NCBI GenBank assembly: GCA_031841125.1
Contig: CM063107.1
Coordinates: 60,709,814 to 60,773,813 of the forward strand
Direction of reading: 5' to 3'
Source: Acanthococcus lagerstroemiae
Lineage: Eukaryota > Arthropoda > Insecta > Hemiptera > Eriococcidae
DNA: 64,000 nt
Part shown: positions 48,801-59,294 of the stretch, one piece after another
Position numbering within the stretch: the stretch's first letter is position 1
How the letters are laid out: every line of letters starts with the position of its first letter
Program-made: the position numbers and the translations under genes
The notes under the pieces: model-generated
The model's input: the letters and a program-made list of their open reading frames with translations, nothing else
Told to the model about the DNA's origin: nothing
Database searches by the model: none

Positions 48801-51423
48801 ACCACACCATCCTAAACTACCCAACATGAGACAGCCACGAACCGTCAAATAATCACATTTATATATTTTTAATTCACCTACCTGCATTAAAGACACAAAA
48901 AAGAGCATTAGCAAGCTATTTTATAATATATATTTTTTAAATAATCATCATATCCTTGCCTAACCTATTTAAAGAAACAACAAAACCGTTCGCTATCAGG
49001 TGTAAATTTGTAGAAAACGAGTGATCATGGGTGCCACCAGACTTCTCTCGGGGGTAATCATTAATGTAGATTTCAAAGTGGTGGCAAACCTTTTTTTGTT
49101 AAACATAAAAATATTTTTTTGGGAAAACTATTATTTTTCCAACAGGGGAGAGATAGAATTACCCTGTTCGTATCTCACCTCGCAGCATCCTTGAAGATCA
49201 TAAACTTAACGTGGCGATAAAAATGTTAGATAATGTAGCTAATTTTGTGATATTTTCACAAAATTAATCCATAAGACTTCTAATGAGGTACATCAACATT
49301 CCAATTCTCTTCCTCCAGCCCCGATTTTCAAGAATTAAAATACAGGCATCATTCTTCCAGGTGAAGTACCGTTGTGGCGAATAGTTTGTAGTATCATTTT
49401 TAACCCGACAACTGGTTATAGACGCAGAATTGGATAACAACCTCCCTTTATTCAATGCACGTTTACAGAGATAAGGAGGGCAGTGCGAGTCGCTGGCTAT
49501 TAAAGACGTTACATTTACAATAACATGCGAAAACCTAAATTGTGACTGTTTTTCAGTTTGCTCTACATCAAGCTAAAGAGTTTGGGTCAGAGGGCATTTT
49601 GGCGCATTATTTTCACATTATCAAGAAGAAGATAGAGAAGTGTTCAGAAAGTCAATTCGATAACGAAAAGACACTTTTAATTAATGCAAAAGGTTAGAAT
49701 TTGGGGTTAGGGGCTGTTATGAAATTGAAACCTGGTATTTAACTGATTTATGATTTAGTCAAAAAATACTGTCTTCGACTTGAAAAATATAAAACGTATT
49801 TCCCGGACCTTTACAAATTCACATATCTTTCACCCCTTTCTTGCATTCTAAATTGCCGAAGGGGTGTGTAAGATTACTGAATAACAAGATCGTACGAAGT
49901 AGATCAGTGTGACACATTTCCAGAACTTTTAGACAAAAATAAAAGGGGTGTCACAGGAGGATATTTTCAAAGTCCTCTTCTAATTATGGCACAGAAAAAT
50001 ATCAAGCTTCCAACATTTCCTGGGACTCGGAATGGAAGTAGCTGACGCCTGGAGGTAAAGCTGAGAACCTGTCTTGCTTGAGTGATCAAATAATTTGCTC
50101 TCATAAGAAATAATGTACAGGCGATGATTCGATATTTTGAATTTTGAAAAATTTTAAGTTAGGGGGTAAATTCTTATTGAAATCATTTTTCTGTAATATA
50201 CGCTACAGATTAAAACAGTCATGAAACAAACTAACAGGAGAAATCCTCATAAGACGAGACCGATCTTTTCTCCACGTGTTGAAGGATAAGGCATATAAAG
50301 TTTGATCACTCAACTTCCTTACATGTGTTGGGTGCGTACGTGTAGTGTCACGAGAGCGCTCTCTACATTTCATTGTACATCCCAATAGGAACGAGTTCTA
50401 AATTTTCATCCCCTAGCTATCATGACTCAAGCGCCAACTTCAAACATACAAACAGTTTTATAAAGATAAGATGACGCGCAAAATATTCTGCAAAAAGGGA
50501 AATTTTGGATCTTCTGGAGTGACACATGGCTGAAACATAGTAATCTGATTTAATAATTGTCATAAAGTAATAATGTTTGAGGGAGAGTACAGCGATGAAC
50601 ACATGCTGTCACTCTCACTACATCGCACTTCAGGCCTTTAAATCCACTTTTCCGGGCATCGCATCAGAAACCAGAGGGAGTATGACCACCTTAAATCTGT
50701 CTTAAATCCAATCAAGATTGTGAAATCTGAGATATTTGATCCCTCGTGATTCCTGAAGGGGCACTTACATCCACCAAATTTTAGTAAAAGATAAGCTGAC
50801 TCAATAAGTAGATTTCCAAAAATTTCATGTTTGTAAAAAATAAGATGGTTGAAGAGGACAAAATCGTGCGGGACTGATTCGGGACAATTTCCAATCTAAA
50901 ACCTTCTCAGAGATCACACAAATATATACTGCAAATCTGAATCTCCCAGTTCTCATAGTTCACGCTTCAAATCCGAACATACAAACAAACGATTCTACAA
51001 GAACAGAAATATTCCGATCCTGGTATTTATTTAGTCAACGATCCCGATCAATAATTGGAGATGGTTCAGTTCATTCTCTTCCAATGACTGATTCCATCGA
51101 CCAACAGCCGACATGATCGCCGTGAGTGTAGTCTGTCATTGCAAGGAAATGGACTCAATAATTTCGTTCAACGAGCACTCCAAATTACCAATAATAACTT
51201 TCTTCCTTTCAGTGCTTCGAACTCACATTCACACGGCATTGAGCATCAAAGTCATCACTCACTCCACCACTTCTGTTCAGTGTAAACTCCACTCAGAAAC
51301 GATCTACAAAGCTAATCATATTCCACTAAATCGAACAAACGACAAGGATTATTCGTCAAATAAAAACCATTGTATTGGAATAATGTACAAATACAATGTA
51401 ACATTGGAATCAGAACATAGTTT
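48801..51423. other. Intergenic region downstream of RpS8
   Basis: AT-rich with no recognised gene. A 115-codon frame at 51113-51460 (+) overlaps the RpS8 last exon antisense and looks like chance. Only a variant poly(A) signal for RpS8 is visible (AATACA on the minus strand, 51371-51376). Confidence 0.4.
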
Positions 51424-53824
51424 TCATTTACCCTTTTTAACTTTTATCTTCTTCAAATAAAATTCGAGTTCTTTACCTTCAAGAATGTATCCGTCGGCTC
51501 GGCCACACTGTCCTGGTCTGCTGGAAACGCAAGCTGTTGATACGGAATAAAAACTTCAATTAAAACTTCAGAGTATCATTTTACGTTTCAGAGACGTTAC
51601 GTAATCAACTAAGAACCAAGTAATAATAATACGATGGTCAGAGCGCTGCGGGATATGCTAACAGTTTCGATCACTATTCGTCAGACAGTTAAATCATCAT
51701 TTCATCGATTATAAAAAGAGTAAGTAAATCTAATAACTGCGCAGAGCGCTGCGGGATGTGCAGAATATTTCGTCATTCAAGTATCAGAAACGTTCAATCA
51801 TCATAACAGAAAAATGATGAAAACAAAACCAGCATGTCACAAAGTGGCAGAAAGCCGATACAGTACTAATACAAGTGTGAATGCAGTGAGGTCAATGATT
51901 TCAGACCCTAACAGAGCACCACACAAGTTCAAAACTACTAGGATGAATAATACGATGGTCAGAGCGCTGCGGGATATGCTAACAGTTTCGATCACTATTA
52001 GTCAGACAGTTAAATCATCATTTCATCGGTTATAAAAGGAGTAAGTAAATCTTAATAACTGCTCAGAGCGCTGCGGGATGTGCAGAATATTTCGTCATTC
52101 AAATATCAGAAACGTCCAATCATCATAGCAAAAAAATGATGAAAACAAAGCCAGCATGTCACAAAGTGGCAGAAAGTCGATACAGCACTAATACAAGTGT
52201 GAATGCAGTGAGGTCAATGATTTCTGACCCTAACAGAGCACCACACAAGTTCAAAACTGCCAGAATGAAGATATATAGATTTCATTTATGCATTCATCAA
52301 AAGATCAGATATTCATAGAGCTTTTCATTCGGTAAGCTTGCCAGCTAAGCTCCGAAATCACTGCTCATGTACATCTGTGATCACTTAGTTCTGATAAGTA
52401 ACAATGAAATTAAATTACTGTAAGTATCCGAAGCTAGTTGCAATTTGTAGCAACGTGCATTCGCTCATAACACATTTAAGACTAAAATCAGTTCATCTAG
52501 TAGCTGTTTTGAATTGTGATCATAAGCATTTCACATTAATAAGACGTCATCATTCATGCTTTGCATTAACTAAAATATTATAATACGGTATCATTTCAAC
52601 AGACCAGAAAACCACACTTAACCCAATAACAGGCGTATCAGTGTAACTATGACATGAATCATTCGGCAACGAAGTGCGATCAAGATACAAGAATTTTCAT
52701 CATTACACCTTCGAAAATTCAGAAATAATTCTGACTAAAAATGATAATAACAAATTATTTACCCAACAATCGAGAGGTTGTAAACTGCTCTTCTATGCCA
52801 GATTCTACTTTCACCAACTTTTGTCTCTTCTTGTACTTCTGTTCGGCTTTTTTAGAGCGTTTCTTATTGAGAACTGCTTCTTCAGCTTCAGTCTGAAAAA
52901 TAATGTGGACGTCAACTAACATTCTAACGAAACAAGAAAATGCATACCAGCGATTCTGCACTGACCAATTTTCCAGATTTCCTTCGACCAATGGGTAAAG
53001 CGTAGTAATTTTCGAACCACGTTCGGAAGGGTGTCGCGTCAATTGTAACGATTGCATTTTTAACTAGAGTTTTGGTACGAACTAATTCATTGTTGGATGC
53101 ATTGTACACTACATCGATGATACGCGTTTTTCTTGCAATACCTGCGAAGCATTTCAACAAGATTAGATCCCCGTCTAACCAATCAATATTAATTACAGGC
53201 TCTGCATTGTGTAGTGTTCATTACCTTCAGAACCCCAGGCGAAATTTCCTTGATCTAATCGAAGAGCTCGGAACTTTTTGTTACCTCCTCTAGTTCTCAC
53301 AGTATGGATCCTTTGAGGCCCTAACTAAAACATACACGAGTACATCAATAGATTGTAATGCGACCGAGTGAATTCTACGAAAAACTCGAATCATACTTCA
53401 GAACGTTAGAGGTGAAAATACGATAATTAAATCATCATAAACTCAGAACAAGAACAATCATCATTAGTACTACATTTAAAAACAATACGCCGGTCGCCGG
53501 TTTAGTTGAGGAACAGTAAAACAATTACCCGAGTATTAGCAGCCGGGCGACCTAACTCGAACTTACGCTTCTTACGTAGAGGTTTGCGTTTACCTCCAGT
53601 CTTCCTTCGTTTATGCCAGTGGTCACGAGAAATACCTAAGCATGGGGAATACAATAAGTTACGTACAATGTACACAAATCACCGACTTTGAGATTTAAGC
53701 TGCGAATCGAAATCATGCCATGATGTTGATCACAGCCGACGAAGTCACACGTCAACATCAAATTTAGAAACCATCTAGATGGTAAATAATTAGATAGTTG
53801 TACAGAAACAATAAACTTACCCAT
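51424..53824 (-). CDS. RpS8: 40S ribosomal protein S8, complete, six exons
   Basis: Structural protein of the small ribosomal subunit. Exons (minus strand): 53824-53821, 53635-53529, 53324-53225, 53141-52948, 52892-52763 and 51533-51424. These total 645 nt, or 214 residues plus TGA. All junctions are GT-AG and in frame. The ATG exon holds only four coding bases. The protein starts [20 protein letters not shown] and contains [60 protein letters not shown] and [20 protein letters not shown]. It ends [11 protein letters not shown], as expected for eukaryotic S8 (about 205-215 residues). Intron 2 and the long intron 5 (52762-51534) host box C/D snoRNAs. Upstream, the minus-strand pyrimidine tract TTTTTCCTTTT at 53866-53856 is a plausible 5'-TOP start. 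Confidence 0.97.
51632..51707 (-). ncRNA. Box C/D snoRNA A1 (orphan) in RpS8 intron 5
   Basis: Minus strand: terminal stem CGATG...CATCG, C box ATGATGA, D' box CTGA (51684-51681), C'-like TGATCGA (51673-51667) and D box CTGA (51641-51638), 76 nt in total. The stretch before D, ATATCCCGCAGCGCT, is the presumed guide; I do not recognise its target. Nearly identical to A2. Confidence 0.85.
51738..51808 (-). ncRNA. Box C/D snoRNA B1, D box degraded
   Basis: Minus strand: C box ATGATGA (51804-51798), D' CTGA (51787-51784), C'-like TGACGAA (51775-51769) and the guide ACATCCCGCAGCGCT shared with A1/A2. The D box reads CTGC in place of CTGA, so this copy may be inactive. Paralogue of B2. Confidence 0.7.
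51953..52028 (-). ncRNA. Box C/D snoRNA A2 (orphan) in RpS8 intron 5
   Basis: Minus strand: stem CGATG...CATCG, C box ATGATGA (52021-52015), D' CTGA, C'-like TGATCGA and D box CTGA (51962-51959). Guide region as in A1. All boxes are intact, with few substitutions against A1. Confidence 0.86.
52058..52131 (-). ncRNA. Box C/D snoRNA B2 in RpS8 intron 5
   Basis: Minus strand: C box ATGATGA (52126-52120), D' CTGA, C'-like TGACGAA and D box CTGA (52066-52063), with the same ACATCCCGCAGCGCT guide. Unlike B1 it has an intact D box and a short TGC/GCA closing stem. Confidence 0.8.
52480..52560 (-). ncRNA. Candidate box C/D snoRNA with a 28S-rRNA-like guide
   Basis: Minus strand: C box ATGATGA (52553-52547), a C'-like ATGATCA and D box CTGA (52491-52488). 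Just before D, CAGCTACTAGATG is complementary to CATCTAGTAGCTG, a conserved 28S rRNA segment recalled from knowledge. There are two unpaired bases next to D. No clean D' box or closing stem is visible. Confidence 0.55.
53392..53470 (-). ncRNA. Box C/D snoRNA guiding 18S rRNA, in RpS8 intron 2
   Basis: Minus strand: closing stem TACT...AGTA, C box ATGATGA (53464-53458), D' CTGA (53446-53443), C' ATGATGA (53438-53432) and D box CTGA (53401-53398). The guide before D, TTTCACCTCTAACGT, is complementary over 15 nt to ACGTTAGAGGTGAAA, a very conserved 18S segment. By the D+5 rule the methylated base would be the first U of ACGUUAGAGG. All boxes are perfect and it lies inside an RpS8 intron, as such snoRNAs commonly do in animals. 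Confidence 0.9.
53721..53760 (-). repeat. Perfect 9-bp-stem hairpin in RpS8 intron 1
   Basis: TGATGTTGA (53721-53729) pairs with TCAACATCA (53752-53760) around a 22-nt loop. It lies in a ribosomal-protein intron where small RNAs are hosted, but lacks clear C/D or H/ACA boxes. Confidence 0.5.
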
Positions 53825-53855
53825 GATTAATTTAAATACTTAATATTTATGCTAG

Positions 53856-53867
53856 CAAAAGGAAAAA
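53856..53867 (-). promoter_or_regulatory. Probable 5'-TOP pyrimidine tract / start region of RpS8
   Basis: Minus-strand TTTTTCCTTTTGC lies about 35-45 nt upstream of the ATG. Ribosomal protein genes in animals usually start transcription at a C inside such a tract. The exact start cannot be read from sequence. Confidence 0.5.
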
Positions 53868-53959
53868 TTTCTACATTTCAACTTGGTTGAAAATATTCAC
53901 ACGCCGAAAACGAGAATGCGGAATGCTCCACATGGCAGAAAGTTGGTAGATGAAGCATA

Positions 53960-55480
53960 GTTGCCAACCTACTTTATTAAAATTCCCCAAACAGTCGAGC
54001 AAAAAATCCTTTGTTGGGTTCGCGCAACGCTGCAAACACCCCTAAAAATCCCCAAATCTAGGGAAAATTCCTTGCAGTTGGCAACTATGATGACAAGTGC
54101 CGGACGGGAGGAGGTCAATTTATTGGCTTTCACCAGCGTTAAATCCATCTTTCTTTCTTCGTCATCTTATCACAAGCCTGTAAATCAGTCTATTGAGAGG
54201 TGCAACTTTTTCAAAATAACCATTTACAGAAAATTGAGCGTGGTTGAAAATTTGCAATGAATTCTCCTAATATTAGTTAAAACATGAATAGATAATAGAT
54301 ATCAGAATTAATTTCTTTTCGGAATCTCAAAAATGATTTCGTTTTGGAACGCTTCATAAATTGCTAATTACTTTCTTCCATTCTGGAATAGTTTTGAATG
54401 CGTTTCAAGGGTATTTATGATCCTATATTTTTTTCCTTTTTTATGAAGTTGTGTAGGCATTCCTATTACATACTAATATTATGAGGACTTCAAGTCACCC
54501 TTTAGACTTCAGAGCCAGGCCTGTAGCGTGTGACTACTTTTTTAGGGGGAGGGACTCGGGGCAAAAATAATTTTTTACAGCAAGCTCGTACTTTGTACCG
54601 AGGGTGTAGCTGTGGGGAATATTTGGTCATAACCATCATCTATCAACTGCACAAAGAGAAGTCCTTTGCATAAATAACTTCCAAATTTTCAATTTGCTTC
54701 ACAGTAAGTAAAAATACCAATTTTCTACTCTTCTTCACAAGTATTATGTAGTTAAACGTTGAATATTAACTTCTCTTGGCTCTTGCTCCCCCTTTGAAAA
54801 GTCTATATTCAAGAAGGTAAGAACACAACAGTGGTGTATGGTTTTTAATGGCCACCTAGGCCTTTTCCCTTGAATCCACCAGTGGCTATGTTAAGCCAAT
54901 ACAAAAAATGGACTGTTTGAATCTGTGTCCTAGTCTAGTTTTCTGAATATCGTTTTATTTTCTTTTTCTGGCTTCTGCACTGGGTCTGGGTACATTATTT
55001 GAACATGAACACTCTTCATTCAGTAATTGCCTCTCAGTATTTTGCAGCAACTGAAAACAATATCTATGTTTTCAAAAAATGCCGAGGGAGACCCCCTCCC
55101 GGAGCTGCGGGCCTGCTTCAGACATAGTCAGTACCAACATTGTTCAGAGTTCAGACTTCATCCCTTTAATCAAGTTTGGGTAGAACTTCGAATCATATTT
55201 GATCAAAAAAATGACCAGGAGCAAAAATTTGCGATTCAATTCATAATTGGAGTCATTTTTTCATTGACTGTCCAAGTTTTCAGTCAGGTTTTAATGATCC
55301 AGCTAAGTCTATAAATTTTCACATGTTTTCGGATCATTTTCAAAACATGTGAGCAAAAAGATACAGAAAATTTCTATATATGTATCTCTTTGTATCTAAA
55401 TATTATCAATATTTCATTAATTTCTTGAAATTATCTGAATCTTACTTACTTGAAAAATTGGTCGACCATCGTGGATTTCA
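53960..55480. other. Intergenic, nothing recognised
   Basis: Frames at 53961-54260 and 55027-55314 have no recognisable family. AT-rich sequence. Confidence 0.4.
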
Positions 55481-55482
55481 AA

Positions 55483-55685
55483 TGGACGCTATTCAGCGTA
55501 AGGGAACCAACCAGCACAATCTGTGGTTTTTGAGAACACGTAATTCGGAGTTCAAAAGCCATGTAGAAACTATATGACATAGCATTTACTGATAAGCTTT
55601 TTTCAACGTGAGTACACATTTTTGAATTGGGGGCTCAATTTTAAAAAATTCTACTTTTTACATTAACTCTCATTTTGTGCACAAA
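55483..55685 (-). mobile_element. GGACGCTGTT-family MITE, partial copy
   Basis: It starts TGGACGCTATTCAGCGTAAG and contains TTGAGAACACGTAATTCGGAG and TGTAGAAACTATATGACATAG, inverted relative to the 11934 copy. It stops at CATTTTGTGCACAAA, where the next copy begins. Confidence 0.75.
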
Positions 55686-55938
55686 TGGACGCTGTTCAGC
55701 AAAAGGGAACTAACTAGCAAAATTTGCTTCTTGAGAACACGTGATTCGAAGTTCAAGAGCCATGTAGAAACAATATGGCATTGCGTTTACTGATAAGCTT
55801 CTTTCAGCGTGAGTACACATTTTCGAATCGGGGGCCCAATTTTGAAAAATTCTACGTTTTACGCTCTTTTTAACGATACTAATAACTCATTTTGTTTACA
55901 AATGTTAGTTGGTTCCCTTTTGTTGAACAGCATCCCAA
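55686..55938 (-). mobile_element. GGACGCTGTT-family MITE, nearly complete copy
   Basis: Begins TGGACGCTGTTCAGC and ends GTTGAACAGCATCCCA, with TIRs similar to the 11934 copy. It directly abuts the partial copy at 55483, so the two form a head-to-tail pair. Confidence 0.78.
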
Positions 55939-56518
55939 TATAATCAGTTTTCCCTCAGTCAATTGTGTTCTATCGATCCAGGGGCGCAACCAAAACTTCT
56001 TTGATGGGGGCAAGAATTTAGGGGAAAAAACTTGAGCAAGGATGAAAGCTCGATTTGGTACCTACCTTTTCTTACGAGCAGTAAAGTTGTACAAACCTAC
56101 GACGCAACGTAACCGCATCAGGTCATCGGCATCTTCTTTTTATCGTTTCAAAATTGACTTTGAAGATTTTTTGTGGGGGAGGGGGCTGTAATTCCCTAAC
56201 CCCCTCCTTGGTTGCGCCTTTGTATCGATCTATGATTCCAATCTTCGACTATAGGTGTATGATCGAAGATTCCAATCATTTTCTCATCAAAGTTTCATGA
56301 TCTGTGATTGTAATCATTTTATGCCAATGATCCATATTTAATTTTCTGATGATTTCCCTGATCCTGCTTTTGCTTCTAGTTCAAACTTGGACGCTGTTTA
56401 ACAAAAAGTTCCCACGCGACATTTGATGATAAAATGAGTAATTACTAATTAGTAGGGATAGAATTTTTATGTTTTTACATAAGTTTTTTTTGGGGGGGGG
56501 GGGGGGGGGGGTTGATTG

Positions 56519-57018
56519 NNNNNNNNNNNNNNNNNNNNNNNNNNNNNNNNNNNNNNNNNNNNNNNNNNNNNNNNNNNNNNNNNNNNNNNNNNNNNNNNNN
56601 NNNNNNNNNNNNNNNNNNNNNNNNNNNNNNNNNNNNNNNNNNNNNNNNNNNNNNNNNNNNNNNNNNNNNNNNNNNNNNNNNNNNNNNNNNNNNNNNNNNN
56701 NNNNNNNNNNNNNNNNNNNNNNNNNNNNNNNNNNNNNNNNNNNNNNNNNNNNNNNNNNNNNNNNNNNNNNNNNNNNNNNNNNNNNNNNNNNNNNNNNNNN
56801 NNNNNNNNNNNNNNNNNNNNNNNNNNNNNNNNNNNNNNNNNNNNNNNNNNNNNNNNNNNNNNNNNNNNNNNNNNNNNNNNNNNNNNNNNNNNNNNNNNNN
56901 NNNNNNNNNNNNNNNNNNNNNNNNNNNNNNNNNNNNNNNNNNNNNNNNNNNNNNNNNNNNNNNNNNNNNNNNNNNNNNNNNNNNNNNNNNNNNNNNNNNN
57001 NNNNNNNNNNNNNNNNNN
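56519..57018. other. Assembly gap, 500 N
   Basis: Exactly 500 unknown bases follow a poly-G run. True length is unknown. Open frames across it are artefacts. Confidence 1.
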
Positions 57019-57632
57019 GATTGCCGGTAGGAATATTTACAATATCTTCGCGAATCATAAAATTCCAAGTAAAATGGGCCAAATTTGTATGAGCATATTT
57101 TTACATATTTTTTGTTAAAATCATAAATTTACATATTTTTGGTGTTTTACCCTTTTTTCCATTTTTTCACGACACTTTTCGCAAAATACTCGAAAATTCA
57201 CTTTTTTAAAGACAAAAAATTGAAAAATTAACTTTTTGCCAAAATTTGCTTTTGGGAGAAAAAATCTATATTTTTTTCTGTGATTTTTGGTTGTCTCTTG
57301 CGAAGTAGAACGATCATTTAGTATGTTTAAGGGTCTTCTACGGGAAAATTGCCAGTGTATGACCGTCCAGATAGTTAGAAAGCATATGGTGATCGCTTAT
57401 TTTACAATATCGAAATAATATGTTTTAAACATTTGTTGTTTTTATGTTTTTTAAATCAATGAATGAAGTTTTCGTTTTAATTTTGTCGTATTATTGTTAT
57501 CCTTCAAAAACCCTGAATTTTGGTACCCACATCCCCCCCCCTTTTATCGTACATATTTTGGTATATTGCCGGATTTTTAGGAATATTTTTGACATATTTC
57601 AGACTGCAAAAAACATAAATTATGCGCATATA

Positions 57633-57806
57633 CAGTGGCGTAGCAAGACTTGGTATGAAGGGAGGAGGGGGGGGGTCGTTTCACTTTTACAACATTACAC
57701 GTGTAATACTTACTATTACCAGAATAAATTTTAATTTTTTCACATTTTCGGCTAATGCTAAGGGGGAGGGAGATTTTGGACCCCCCCCCAAGTGGATACG
57801 CCACTG
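57633..57806. mobile_element. 174-bp hAT-type MITE, copy 2
   Basis: Ends CAGTGGCGTAGC and GGATACGCCACTG. Flanked by an exact 8-bp duplication CGCATATA (57625-57632, 57807-57814). It has G-rich and C-rich inner arms and is related to 27517-27657. Confidence 0.92.
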
Positions 57807-58572
57807 CGCATATAACACGATTTTTCCAACCCTACTAATTAGTACCTTTGGAAAGAGCGTAAAAAGTAGCATTTTTTAAAATCGGCCAGCAATACAAAAA
57901 TGTGTGTATCCACGTTGGCAAAAGCTTATCAGTACACGCTATATCCGTAAACCGGCATTATTCATTGGCTTTTAATGTCACGTTTTCTCAAAAAACAGAT
58001 TTTGTTGCTTGGTAGCGTTTTGTTTAACAGCGTCCATTTCTTTTCCCGCATAATTATTTTCCTCCTCTTGACTTAGATTGATTTACAATCCAGTTTAGAC
58101 GCTGTCCTACATAAGGTCTATGGTGGCCGCTCACCATTTCGGGATTCCAGAACCTCCAAAAAAGATCCATCAGTACTCATATTTAAAGTCTTTTTTCCGT
58201 GACAAACCAGGTAACCAATCAAATGACATGTAGTTTCCGCTTTCCATTCCACTGGATGTAGTGTATAAAAGACCTTTAAGAGCGTGTAATTCCGCTACTT
58301 CAAAGTCCTCTATAACTTTCATATATCCTGCGCACCCCAGTCCTCCAATTTCATTCCTCCAGTGATATCATGGAAATCATGGAAGTATGAAATGAGACGT
58401 CGATCAGCGCTATCTTCTGAAAATTATTACACACCTTGAAAATAATTACTTCCTGTCGAAAACCATGAATCGGCTGAACGATGAATGAATGAAAAAGTAT
58501 GAATGTAAATGTGTCGTGTCGGTGTTCGAGAGTACATGTCGATTGTGTTCAGTTGATGGAGTGCGGGTAGTA

Positions 58573-59294
58573 ATGGCGGAAACAAAATCAATTATTAGAA
58601 CCGAAGAAAGACTGAAAATAAAAATAGGTAAGCTTTTAATCCTACTTCTCTGAATCGAATTTAAACAGAAATCGAAGCGTGTTCAAAAGCTGTAATTTTC
58701 TACAACGCTCGGTGCGAATCTCAGTAAATCTTACCTCTTGCTGAACGAATACCGATTGCTCTTCTTTTATTGAAAATCCAACAAAATGCTATGCATTAGT
58801 GGATATTGAAAGTATGTGAACCTAATATTCTTCCTAATTTTGATGTGGAAATTCGTAAGTGCGTTCATAACAGTCTTCTTTCCCTGACCTGACCAGCGTC
58901 CTGCTTCATTTCCATTTCTGTTCATGATTGTTTCAAATTCGGTCTCTTGATCAGTTTCTTATTTGTTGCTATTCAAATTGGCGCACAATTAGAAATGTTA
59001 TGTGTATGTTTTTTCATCCCCAAGCCAATGATTCTGTGGGTGTTGATGTATCTGTTCACTCTCCAGAAAGATGAAAGAATACTGTAGTTCATCGAATTCA
59101 GCGAGTGGGAACTACTATTCTTCAAGTTGTCTTGAGTAAATTTATTGATTTTAATGTATTTCGTGTATTACAGGAGAGGCCAAAAATGTGATATCACGTG
59201 CCCATGGGTCGAATACTCAGCGAGATATTTATTGTGCCTTGTCCCTGGACCAAGAAGAAATCTTCCGCACATCGACCATAGAGAAGTCGTTAAA
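58573..59294 (+). CDS. Ras GTPase-activating protein, GAP1/RASA3 type, exons 1-2 (5' end only)
   Basis: Proteins of this family switch off Ras at the plasma membrane; the seen part is the start of the first C2 domain. Exon 1 (58573-58627) encodes MAETKSIIRTEERLKIKI plus one base, with donor GTAAGC. Exon 2 (59174-59294, acceptor TTACAG, donor GTGAGT) begins GEAKNV and continues RDIYCALSLDQEEIFRTSTI, then EKSL, ending in phase 2. The pattern LKIKIGEAKN...RD-YC-(V/L)-LDQEE-(I/L)-(F/Y)RT-T-EKSL is typical of GAP1-family RasGAPs, where PFFGEEF follows. That exon was not seen before 64000, so the intron is long or the gene continues outside. An inverted broken duplicate is at 1-1660. Confidence 0.88.

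Larger units (their letters stand above)
51949..52266 (-). repeat. Second unit of a ~315-bp tandem duplication carrying snoRNAs A and B
   Basis: The unit repeats 51633-51946. Each contains snoRNA A, snoRNA B and a ~140-bp tail (plus strand ATGATGAAAACAAA..CCAGCATGTCACAAAGTGG through CACCACACAAGTTCAAAACT) with about 95% identity. The tail is as well conserved as the snoRNAs, so the duplication is fairly recent. Confidence 0.9.
56455..57832. mobile_element. Nested insertion with 12-bp flanking repeat, containing the N gap
   Basis: Flanked by identical TACTAATTAGTA (56443-56454 and 57833-57844), itself a perfect palindrome. Its ends are weakly inverted (GGGATAGAA, and GGGTTGGAA on the minus strand). 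It contains poly-G, the 500-N gap, AT-rich sequence and the hAT-type MITE at 57633. Type unknown. Confidence 0.6.
56387..58036 (+). mobile_element. GGACGCTGTT-family MITE split by a nested insertion
   Basis: The left part (56387-56454, TTGGACGCTGTTTAAC...) and right part (57833-58036, ending GTTTAACAGCGTCCA) together make one element. Between them lies a 1378-bp insertion flanked by TACTAATTAGTA on both sides. Confidence 0.8.

Noticed and set aside
51113..51460. 115-codon plus-strand open frame
   Set aside because: Its end is antisense to the RpS8 last exon and it has no family features.
51800..51946. H/ACA snoRNA in the conserved tail of the RpS8 intron duplication
   Set aside because: A GGTC/GACC hairpin and an ACA are visible on the minus strand, but there is no H box (ANANNA) at the right place. 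Conservation is explained by the recent duplication.
56381..57118. Several 170-230 codon frames
   Set aside because: They are made almost wholly of the 500-N gap.
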